A stretch of DNA of 64,000 bases, from contig NZ_RHOO01000001.1 of NCBI RefSeq assembly GCF_003946555.1, forward strand, positions 186,001 to 250,000, in the 5' to 3' direction. The stretch's first letter is position 1. Each line of letters opens with the position of its first letter. Shown one piece after another: positions 51,766 through 59,057 of this stretch. The position numbers and the translations under genes were made by a program. The notes under the pieces were generated by a model. It was not told where the DNA came from, made no database searches, and saw only the letters and a list, made by a program, of their open reading frames with translations. The DNA is from Companilactobacillus hulinensis (GTDB lineage Bacteria > Bacillota > Bacilli > Lactobacillales > Lactobacillaceae).

Positions 51766-52744
51766 GAAGATAAGTTCGAAACAGCAAGCTGAACACCTAA
51801 TTGTTTTGAGTAGACTGATGCAAAATGGGTTTTCAATAAAACATGCAATAAGTAGCATGAGCCTTATGAATAAGCAAAACTCAGCTTTTGACAAAATATA
51901 CAAGGATCTGCAATCTGGCGAAATGATAGCGGTGGCCATGCGACACTTGGAATTACCACATGTTATCAACAATCAGTTGGTAATAGCACAGCAGAATGGT
52001 AGATTACAACAGACATTGTTTCAAAGCGGAATGATTTTACAAAATAAGTCTCGTCAAAAAGAAAAGCTAAGAGAATTATTAGCCTATCCTTCAGTTATTT
52101 TATGTTTTTTATTTCTTATGTTGGTGGGGATGAAAGTTTACATAATACCTCAAATGGAACTCACTGAAGGTAGTGAAATGATCAATAATTTTATCTTGGG
52201 ATTGGCGATTTTTGTAATTGTATCCATTACAGGAGGTCTGTATTTTACGCATAGACTAAAAAAGATGGATGAGTTTGACCGTGCACAGTTGATGATCAAA
52301 ATGCCGTTGATCGGTAAGACCTACTTAAGCTTTTATCAGTTTATTATTTTGCAAGGTTTAGGAATGCAGACTGCCAGTGGATTGAACTTGCGTGAGATTT
52401 GTATGAGTAGTCAAGCTTTCAAAAAAGGTACAATTCAATCAGTTTTGGCAAATGAACTAATTGATGGAATGAATTGCGGCAAAAATATTTATCAATTGAT
52501 AGATGAAGAGACAATGTTACCAAGTGAATTAAAACTAATTTTGCAATCCGGTGATGGAACAAAAGAGATTGCTCAAGACTTGATACTGATGTCAGAATTA
52601 AAGTTCGATGAAACACAAAGAAGACTAAAAAAAATATTAAATATGGTACAACCGATACTATTTGCAGTGATCGCATTCGTAATAATTATTACGTATTTGA
52701 TTGTTCTGCTGCCAGTATACGGAATGATGAAGGAGATTTCATAA
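51731..52744 (+). CDS. comGB: Competence pseudopilus platform protein ComGB
   Basis: About 337 residues form a type II/IV secretion F-like inner-membrane platform with two cytoplasmic repeats and three or four membrane segments (near residues 120-140, 160-180 and at the C-terminus). The start is uncertain: ATG 51731 gives MKIFTKNIFSDKK, while ATG 51719 or the open frame from 51641 are possible; the overlap with comGA implies coupled translation. It organises pseudopilus assembly with ComGA. Confidence 0.9.
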   Translation: MKIFTKNIFSDKKISSKQQAEHLIVLSRLMQNGFSIKHAISSMSLMNKQNSAFDKIYKDLQSGEMIAVAMRHLELPHVINNQLVIAQQNGRLQQTLFQSGMILQNKSRQKEKLRELLAYPSVILCFLFLMLVGMKVYIIPQMELTEGSEMINNFILGLAIFVIVSITGGLYFTHRLKKMDEFDRAQLMIKMPLIGKTYLSFYQFIILQGLGMQTASGLNLREICMSSQAFKKGTIQSVLANELIDGMNCGKNIYQLIDEETMLPSELKLILQSGDGTKEIAQDLILMSELKFDETQRRLKKILNMVQPILFAVIAFVIIITYLIVLLPVYGMMKEIS

Positions 52745-53070
52745 TGAAAAATATTTTAAAGAAAACAAAGAAGGCTTTTACTCTAATTGAAATGGTTATT
52801 GTGCTGTTTATTATTTCGCTGTTACTACTAATTATGATTCCAAACTTGGGTAATCAAAAAGCTGAAGCGATGAAGAAAAGTAATGAAGCGTTCAGAATCA
52901 GTATGCAAACACAGGTCGATATGTATGATGAATCCACACCTGTAACGTGGGATGTCTTGGTTGATAAAAAATTGATTACTAAAAAACAAGCTGAACAGGC
53001 TACTAAAAAATATGGTGAGATTCCACTTGATAAGCAATTGAAGGATAAGAATGCTACATCTGAAAAGTAG
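52744..53070 (+). CDS. comGC: Major competence pseudopilin ComGC
   Basis: The 108-residue prepilin has a short basic leader, KKAFTLIEMVIVLFIISLLLLIMIP, with cleavage expected between Ala and Phe by the prepilin peptidase ComC, and the Glu at position 5 of the mature protein. It forms the pilus body used in DNA uptake. The ATG overlaps the comGB stop (TAATG), and comGD begins 20 bases before its end. Confidence 0.95.
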   Translation: MKNILKKTKKAFTLIEMVIVLFIISLLLLIMIPNLGNQKAEAMKKSNEAFRISMQTQVDMYDESTPVTWDVLVDKKLITKKQAEQATKKYGEIPLDKQLKDKNATSEK

Positions 53071-53494
53071 AATTGCTTTTACCATGATCGAAGCGGTATT
53101 TTCACTAGTAATATTTTCGTCAATCGCTTTAGCAACAGGCTTTGGTATTCAAAACTATCAACAAAGAATTGAAGAGAAACAAACATTAGAATCTTTTAAA
53201 ATGAATTGGCATAATTTGTTGAATTACTCATATTTGAATAAGAGAAATGGCGAGTTTATTGTAAATAACGATGATCGGACAATGACTTTCATGGATATTA
53301 ATGATCGTAAAAGATATTACCATCAAATTAATTTGCCAAAGACATTACATTATTTGAATAAGAATGATACGGAACTCTATGTAACCGGTAATGGTGAATC
53401 TAGGCCGAGAACGGTAATTTTTCAATCCAATCTAACAAAGAAAAAATATACATACACGATTCAAATGTTCTGGGGTGAAGTAGTTGAAAAATAG
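53051..53494 (+). CDS. comGD: Competence minor pseudopilin ComGD
   Basis: The 147-residue protein has a prepilin-type N-terminus, SRIAFTMIEAVFSLVIFSSIA, with a methylation-type Phe and Glu, then a globular domain. It overlaps comGC and comGE. Assigned by motif and place in the operon; the C-terminal part alone would not be diagnostic. Confidence 0.88.
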   Translation: MLHLKSRIAFTMIEAVFSLVIFSSIALATGFGIQNYQQRIEEKQTLESFKMNWHNLLNYSYLNKRNGEFIVNNDDRTMTFMDINDRKRYYHQINLPKTLHYLNKNDTELYVTGNGESRPRTVIFQSNLTKKKYTYTIQMFWGEVVEK

Positions 53495-53765
53495 ACCAGG
53501 ATTCATGCTATTAGAGTCGTTAATAACTCTGTCAATTTCAGTCATGATCTTGCTTACCATGTCATATTGTGTCAGCGAACAATTCAAGCTGATCAATAAT
53601 TGGGAAGAGCGCGTTAGTGCGCATAAAATAATACTGATGCATTTGAAATCGCCCAATCTGAGTAATGTTACCGAAGTAAACGGGAAAAGATATATCTATA
53701 GTGAGCTCAATAATCGAGCAATTGTAAAAGTGAACGGGAAAATTTATTATGTTCAAAAAACGTAA
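53484..53765 (+). CDS. comGE: Competence minor pseudopilin ComGE
   Basis: The 93-residue protein has a short N-terminal leader and PGFMLLESLITLSISVMILLTM, a prepilin-like segment. The start is TTG at 53484 after GGGGTG, inside the end of comGD. Identity rests on operon order. Confidence 0.8.
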   Translation: MKNRPGFMLLESLITLSISVMILLTMSYCVSEQFKLINNWEERVSAHKIILMHLKSPNLSNVTEVNGKRYIYSELNNRAIVKVNGKIYYVQKT

Positions 53766-54177
53766 GGGATTCATGCTGGCTGAAGCGGCGGTAACAATAG
53801 TAGTTGCAATTCTTACTTTGGGAATATTGAATCAAGCAATTGGTATTGTAAAAACTGTTTCGCGTAGTACGCATAGTGAAGTATTGCGCTGGCATATTTC
53901 GAATGAAAAATTGCAGGATAAAATATTACATTCTACAGTAACGAATATTAGTGATACACGTATGCAATTTATTACAGATGATGGTAAAACATATATTCTT
54001 GAAGAACATACACGTGACAAAATGTTGCGACTGACAACACCAACCGGTGGACATATGCCTATATTAACCAAGCTGACATATGTTCATTTCAAAAGAAATG
54101 GTAATTTGATCATCATAATAACCAAAGACAAATCTAACCGAAAGTCCGAGATGTACTTAATTAATGATCCCAAATAG
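53749..54177 (+). CDS. comGF: Competence minor pseudopilin ComGF
   Basis: The 142-residue protein has KKRKGFMLAEAAVTIVVAILTLGIL, a prepilin-like N-terminus, followed by a domain with the pattern of the ComGF family. It overlaps comGE by 17 bases and comGG by 14. Function in pseudopilus initiation is inferred from known systems. Confidence 0.85.
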   Translation: MFKKRKGFMLAEAAVTIVVAILTLGILNQAIGIVKTVSRSTHSEVLRWHISNEKLQDKILHSTVTNISDTRMQFITDDGKTYILEEHTRDKMLRLTTPTGGHMPILTKLTYVHFKRNGNLIIIITKDKSNRKSEMYLINDPK

Positions 54178-54382
54178 ACATAGACGAGAAGGCGCAATTA
54201 TTCTTAATGCAGTTATGATTTTATCTATTGCCGTATTAGTGATAGGATTTAGTAATGCTTATTTTGAACGTCAAGTTAAGAATTATCAGAAACTAGACGA
54301 GATCTATAAACAAGAAATTATTAACAATACTGATACTAACGGGCAATTGAAGTTTGGGGATGTTTTACAGTCCTTGAATTAA
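54164..54382 (+). CDS. comGG: Competence protein ComGG-like
   Basis: The 72-residue protein has a basic N-terminus, one hydrophobic segment GAIILNAVMILSIAVLVIGF, and a polar tail. It lacks the prepilin Phe and Glu pattern, as ComGG proteins often do. It is last in the operon, so the comG set appears complete and without frameshifts. Confidence 0.75.
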   Translation: MIPNRHRREGAIILNAVMILSIAVLVIGFSNAYFERQVKNYQKLDEIYKQEIINNTDTNGQLKFGDVLQSLN

Positions 54383-54429
54383 ATCGCTTACAAAGGTAAA
54401 ATTTTAGTATGTTATTAAAGAGGTAAATT

Positions 54430-55446
54430 ATGGCAGAAGAGAATATGCAGAAGTACTATGATCAATTAGATCAAGCTACCACTTTACTTAAAAAGTCTTT
54501 AGGTACTAGTTATATTGAAGCATTAGCTGAAAACTTAACTAATATTGCGGACAATGACGTCTATGTGGAAAATGGTGCGCCGGATAGCGAGACTGTTTCT
54601 AAGTTGAAAGATATTTACAAAGACCTGTTGCAGTTACGTTTAACCCAAGCTCAACTAAAGCAAGCAATCACGGTCAATATTATTAAGGATCAAAAAGTTG
54701 ATAATTCGGAAGTCAATAAGTTAATGACTCCTGATATGATTGGACTAATTGCCAGTTTGATTGTTTTTGAGATTTTAAGCTCAGAAGGCAAGAAAACTGT
54801 TAACTTGGTTGATCCAACTGTTGGAACAGGTAATTTCTTAATTGAATTTATTCAACAATTGAAGCAAGCTGGCGATTTTAAAATCAACGCAGCCGCATTA
54901 GATAACGATGATGCATTATTATCCTTATCAAAGGCATTCAGTGAAGTAATGAATATCAATTTGGACGCATATCATCAAGATGGCGTTGCCGATTGGGATA
55001 TAACTGATATTGATATGGCGATTGCAGATTTACCAGTTGGATATTATCCAATTGATGATAACGCTGAGCGCTTCGATACGAAATCCGATGACGGTCATTC
55101 GTTTGCGCATCATTTGTTGATCGAACAAACAATGAATAATTTGAATGATGGTGGAATTGGTATCTTTATCGTACCATCACAAATATTCCAAACTGATCAA
55201 GCTAAGAAACTCTCAGCTTGGATGGTTTCGAGTGTATATTTGCAAGCAGTATTAGATTTACCAACGAATTTGTTTGCTTCAAAAGAAGCTCAAAAGGCTG
55301 TCGTTGTATTGCAAAAGCATGGTGGTAATTCTAAGCAAGCTGATAATGTTCTGATGGGTACGATTCCTGATACAAATCAGCCTCAATTGTTTGAAGGATT
55401 TAAGGATCAATTACAAGATTGGGCACGAAACAACTTTAAAGGTTAG
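54430..55446 (+). CDS. Class I SAM-dependent methyltransferase (YtxK-like)
   Basis: The 338-residue protein has a helical N-terminal region (1-110) and an N6-adenine methyltransferase-like domain with DPTVGTGNFLIEF near residue 135 for SAM binding. The catalytic NPPY position reads DLPVGYY (near 199), an altered motif also seen in YtxK-family proteins, so methylation activity on DNA is doubtful. It lies between comGG and ackA, as YtxK does in Bacillus. GAGG precedes the ATG. Confidence 0.85.
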   Translation: MAEENMQKYYDQLDQATTLLKKSLGTSYIEALAENLTNIADNDVYVENGAPDSETVSKLKDIYKDLLQLRLTQAQLKQAITVNIIKDQKVDNSEVNKLMTPDMIGLIASLIVFEILSSEGKKTVNLVDPTVGTGNFLIEFIQQLKQAGDFKINAAALDNDDALLSLSKAFSEVMNINLDAYHQDGVADWDITDIDMAIADLPVGYYPIDDNAERFDTKSDDGHSFAHHLLIEQTMNNLNDGGIGIFIVPSQIFQTDQAKKLSAWMVSSVYLQAVLDLPTNLFASKEAQKAVVVLQKHGGNSKQADNVLMGTIPDTNQPQLFEGFKDQLQDWARNNFKG

Positions 55447-55455
55447 GTGAAAAGA

Positions 55456-56643
55456 ATGTCAAAGATTATTGCAGTTAATTCAGGTAGTTCAACATTAAAA
55501 TGGAAGCTCTATTCATATCCGGACGAAAACGTCATTGCTAAAGGGATGGTTGATCGTCTTGGATTGTCAGATTCAGTTTTTGAAGTTAAATACAATGGTG
55601 AAAAATTCAGTAAGGTAGGCGATATTCCTGATCATATTACCGCTGTTAATATGATGCTCGACAAGCTTATTGAGATGGATATTATTAAGAGTTATGACGA
55701 AATCACAGGAGTTGGTCATCGTGTTGTTGCCGGCGGGAATATCTTTAAGGACTCTGCCGTCGTAACACCAGAAGTCGTCAAGGAAATTAAAGACCTAGCA
55801 GATTTTGCACCATTGCATAATCCTGGACAAGCTGCAGGTATCGAGGCATTTGAAAAGATTTTGCCGAATGTACCTCAAGTTGCAGTGTTTGATACATCAT
55901 TCCATCAGACTATGGATCCGGTAAACTATTTATATAGTTTGCCATATGAATATTATGAGAAATATGGAGTTCGTAAATTTGGTGCGCACGGAACAAGTCA
56001 TCGCTATGTTTCACATGCTGCCGCTGATTTCTTGAACAAACCAATTGAAGATTTGAAAATTATTTCTTGCCACTTAGGTAGTGGTGCGTCTATTGATGCT
56101 ATTAAAGGCGGAAAGTCCATAGATACATCAATGGGATTTACACCGCTCGCAGGTATTACAATGAGTACACGCTCAGGTGATATCGATGCATCATTGGTTG
56201 CATACTTAATGCAAAAGCTCAAGGTAATCGATGTTCAAGACATGATCAATATTTTAAATAACAAGTCTGGTTTACTAGGTATTTCAGGTGTTTCTCCAGA
56301 TATGCGTGATTTAATTGCTACAAAGGATGATAATAAACGTTCTAAACTAGCAATCGATATCTTCGTAAATAGAATCGTTAAATACATTGGATCATACATT
56401 GCCTTGTTGCAAGGAACTGATGTAATTCTATTCACAGCTGGAATGGGTGAAGGTAACCCTTGGATTCGTGAACTAGTAATTGACAGTTTCAATTATATGG
56501 GCATTAAAATTGATAAAAATGCCAATGAAAACGGCAAAGGAATTCGTAAAATCAGTACTGATGATTCATCAGTAGATGTATTGGTTGTTCCAACGGATGA
56601 AGAATTAATGATTGTTCGTGATGTTGTAAGGTTAACAAAATAA
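55456..56643 (+). CDS. ackA: Acetate kinase
   Basis: The 395-residue ASKHA-fold enzyme makes ATP and acetate from acetyl phosphate. It starts with KIIAVNSGSSTLKWKL, contains VGHRVVAGG, FDTSFHQTM, FGAHGTSHRY, HLGSGAS and FTAGMGEGNP. The ATG at 55456 is used because AGGTG lies six bases before it. It works with Pta (31893-32861). A structured repeat begins right after its stop. Confidence 0.96.
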   Translation: MSKIIAVNSGSSTLKWKLYSYPDENVIAKGMVDRLGLSDSVFEVKYNGEKFSKVGDIPDHITAVNMMLDKLIEMDIIKSYDEITGVGHRVVAGGNIFKDSAVVTPEVVKEIKDLADFAPLHNPGQAAGIEAFEKILPNVPQVAVFDTSFHQTMDPVNYLYSLPYEYYEKYGVRKFGAHGTSHRYVSHAAADFLNKPIEDLKIISCHLGSGASIDAIKGGKSIDTSMGFTPLAGITMSTRSGDIDASLVAYLMQKLKVIDVQDMINILNNKSGLLGISGVSPDMRDLIATKDDNKRSKLAIDIFVNRIVKYIGSYIALLQGTDVILFTAGMGEGNPWIRELVIDSFNYMGIKIDKNANENGKGIRKISTDDSSVDVLVVPTDEELMIVRDVVRLTK

Positions 56644-56645
56644 TT

Positions 56646-56775
56646 TAGCGAGTTGGACAAAACACGTTCAATTTTCGTATATTAACGTAAATAAAGGCTG
56701 TAATCCGATTTTGGATTACAGCCTTTATTCGGTCTAGGTGGAAAAAAGTTGTGCTTTATTGCACATTTAAGTTAC
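56646..56775 (+). repeat. Structured repeat after ackA, variant of the same family
   Basis: The left part AGCGAGTTGGACAAAACA resembles AGAGAGTGTGACAAAACA after the oleate hydratase gene. A 17-base perfect stem pairs 56690-56706 with 56713-56729 around GATTTT. GTAATCCGATTTTGGATT (56700-56717) is identical to 58688-58705. The stem may also stop ackA transcription although no long T-run follows. Confidence 0.6.
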
Positions 56776-56879
56776 ATATTTGATGAATTCAATAGTTATG
56801 CTAAGACTTCTATTTATGCTCAATTATCAATAATTAAATTATATTTTTATCACTTTTTAGCTATATATTTAAGAAAGCC

Positions 56880-56908
56880 TTTACATTTGTAAGCAAACTA
56901 GCTATATT
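56880..56908 (+). promoter_or_regulatory. Promoter of the oleate hydratase gene
   Basis: TTTACA (56880-56885) and TATATT (56903-56908) are spaced by 17 bases. The rest of 56776-56948 is AT-rich with nothing else recognised. Confidence 0.55.
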
Positions 56909-56948
56909 TAAGTCGTAGGGAGCAACAATTTGATCGGAGGTCATAGAT

Positions 56949-58625
56949 ATGACAAGAAAAGCTTATATGATTGGTACTGGTATCGGTAATTTGGCTGCAG
57001 GTATTTATTTAATTCGTGATGGTGGTTTTAAGGGTGATCAAATCACTATGATGGGTTTGGAAACTCACGGTGCAAACGATGGTGACACTGTCGAAGCCTA
57101 TGAGAGTGAATATAGTAATCAAGCTTTATCAAATAACAAAGGATTCTTAGCAAAGGGTGGCCGTATGTTGAATGAAGAAACATACGAAAACCTATGGGAC
57201 TTGTTGCGTTCAGTTCCATCATTGGACAATCCTGGTCAAACAGTTACAGATGATATTCTCAACTTTGATCACGCACACCCAACACATGATGTTGGTCGTT
57301 TAATGGATTATGATGGCCCTCGTATTAAGAATGATAAAAATAATTACAGACATATGCAATTTAATAACAAGGATAGAGCTTTGTTATCGAAGTTAATGAT
57401 GACACCTGAAAAGGATGAGCAAACGCTAAATAATATTAGTATTGCAGAATACTTTGCAAGTTCACCACACTTCTTTACAACCAACTTCTGGTTCATGTGG
57501 CAAACAACATTTGCATTCAAACGTGCAAGTTCAGCTATGGAATTACGTCGTTACATGAATCGTATGATTCTTGAATTCAGTCGTATCAATACATTGGAAG
57601 GTGTTACTAGATCACCTTATAACCAATATGAAAGTATTATTGTTCCAATGCGCAAGTACCTTGAGGATCGTGGAGTAACATTTATCAATAACCGTAAAGT
57701 AACTGATTTTGAATTCAAGGACACACCACTTCAAGATGATATTATTGTTACTGGTTTGAAGTATGAAGAAGTAGATAACGACAACAAAGAAGGACACATT
57801 GATATCGATGAAAATGATTTGGTATTCGATACTAATGGTTCAATCACAGATAGTTCATCAATTGGTGATTACAACACACCAGTTACCGAGAATATGGAAT
57901 ATGCTCCAAGTGCAATGCTTTGGAAGAAAGCTGCAGAGAAGTTCTATTCATTAGGTAACCCTGACAAATTCTTTGATGATCGTACACAAAGTGAGTGGAT
58001 GAGTTTTACAATTACAACAAACAATCATTATTTGTTGAATCAAATCTCACGTATTACTCAACAAGAACCAGGTAATGCTTTGAATACTTGGATCAACAGT
58101 ACACCATTGATGTCACTAGTTATCCACCATCAACCACACTTTAAGGCACAAAAACCTAATGAATCAGTATTCTGGGGCTACTTCATGTATCCACGTCGCA
58201 ATGGTGACTATGTTCAAAAGCCAGTTATTGAGATGACAGGTGAAGAGATGCTTCAAGAATTGTTAGGACAATTGGCAGCAGTGGATCCAAGTAAAGATAA
58301 TATTAAGAATCACACTGATGAAATTATGGACAGTATCGTTAATGTAATCCCTGTTCATATGCCATATGCCAGCGCATTGTTCAATCAAAGAGCAGTTGGA
58401 GATCGTCCAGATGTAGTACCAACTCACAGTAAGAACTTAGCATTTATCAGTCAATTCTGTGAACAACCATTTGATATGGTATTTACAGAGCAATATTCAT
58501 TTAGAGCAGCACAAAGAGCTGTATATACATTCCTAGGCATTCCATTAACTGAAATGACACCAATGCATCATTATGAAAAAGATCCTAAAGTAATGGCTCG
58601 TGCCGTTAAGACAATGTTTAGATAG
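56949..58625 (+). CDS. ohyA: Oleate hydratase (MCRA family)
   Basis: The 558-residue FAD enzyme adds water to the cis-9 double bond of oleic and linoleic acid giving 10-hydroxy fatty acids. It opens with the FAD-binding GTGIGNLAAGIYLIRDGG and contains MGLETHGANDGD, FWFMWQTTFAF and EFSRINTLEGVTRSPYNQYES, all typical of the family. Length is normal. CGGAGG precedes the ATG. It detoxifies unsaturated fatty acids and appears to be a single-gene unit. Confidence 0.95.
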   Translation: MTRKAYMIGTGIGNLAAGIYLIRDGGFKGDQITMMGLETHGANDGDTVEAYESEYSNQALSNNKGFLAKGGRMLNEETYENLWDLLRSVPSLDNPGQTVTDDILNFDHAHPTHDVGRLMDYDGPRIKNDKNNYRHMQFNNKDRALLSKLMMTPEKDEQTLNNISIAEYFASSPHFFTTNFWFMWQTTFAFKRASSAMELRRYMNRMILEFSRINTLEGVTRSPYNQYESIIVPMRKYLEDRGVTFINNRKVTDFEFKDTPLQDDIIVTGLKYEEVDNDNKEGHIDIDENDLVFDTNGSITDSSSIGDYNTPVTENMEYAPSAMLWKKAAEKFYSLGNPDKFFDDRTQSEWMSFTITTNNHYLLNQISRITQQEPGNALNTWINSTPLMSLVIHHQPHFKAQKPNESVFWGYFMYPRRNGDYVQKPVIEMTGEEMLQELLGQLAAVDPSKDNIKNHTDEIMDSIVNVIPVHMPYASALFNQRAVGDRPDVVPTHSKNLAFISQFCEQPFDMVFTEQYSFRAAQRAVYTFLGIPLTEMTPMHHYEKDPKVMARAVKTMFR

Positions 58626-58635
58626 ATTGCTTCAA

Positions 58636-58760
58636 AGAGAGTGTGACAAAACAGGTCAGCTTTCGAGCATTAAGACAAACAAGACTAGTAATCCGATTTT
58701 GGATTGCTAGTCTTGTTTGCTTTAAGTGGAAAAGACCATGTTATGTAACAACTCCTTTTT
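58636..58760 (+). repeat. Structured repeat after the oleate hydratase gene
   Basis: AGAGAGTGTGACAAAACAG at the left resembles unit 3 after smpB, as does TTTCGAGCATTA. GAG pairs with the CTC of AACAACTC; GGTC (58654-58657) pairs with GACC (58735-58738); CTTT with AAAG; and a long arm pairs ACAAGACTAGTAATCC with its complement around GATTTT. It shares an 18-base core with the copy after ackA. Confidence 0.65.
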
Positions 58761-58870
58761 GTGTCCTTGTGAAAAGTAATATCAAATGAAAATACTGTGC
58801 CAGTAATGATGATTGACTATAATTTCACAAATATCACATTGCATAAAAGCTAAGAATCATCAAAATTAAA

Positions 58871-58884
58871 TGAAAGTGTTTACA
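58871..58884. promoter_or_regulatory. cre site upstream of adhE
   Basis: TGAAAGTGTTTACA matches the cre consensus at 13 of 14 positions. It lies about 95 bases upstream of the proposed adhE -35 box, an arrangement possible for either repression or activation. Confidence 0.5.
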
Positions 58885-58965
58885 ACGTCAACTGCTGATA
58901 TATCAACACATAACAGGACAAAACTATACATTTTGGGAATATATCAGTTTTTTATCTGAAAACCA

Positions 58966-58993
58966 TTGTCTTATTTTCAAATAATGCTAAGAT
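58966..58993 (+). promoter_or_regulatory. Likely adhE promoter
   Basis: TTGTCT (58966-58971) and TAAGAT (58988-58993) are spaced by 16 bases. The stretch 58761-58965 is AT-rich; besides the cre site I see TTCACAAATATCACA near 58823-58838, which is too imperfect for a confident Rex site. Confidence 0.4.
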
Positions 58994-59057
58994 AGAACGT
59001 GAAATAGGTAACGTGAATTAATTAACAAAATATGTTTCTGTCTTGGAGGTATTGTAA

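Noticed and set aside
58823-58838. Possible Rex redox-repressor site upstream of adhE
   Set aside because: TTCACAAATATCACA gives two similar half sites in the same orientation, not the inverted TTGTGA-TCACAA arrangement.
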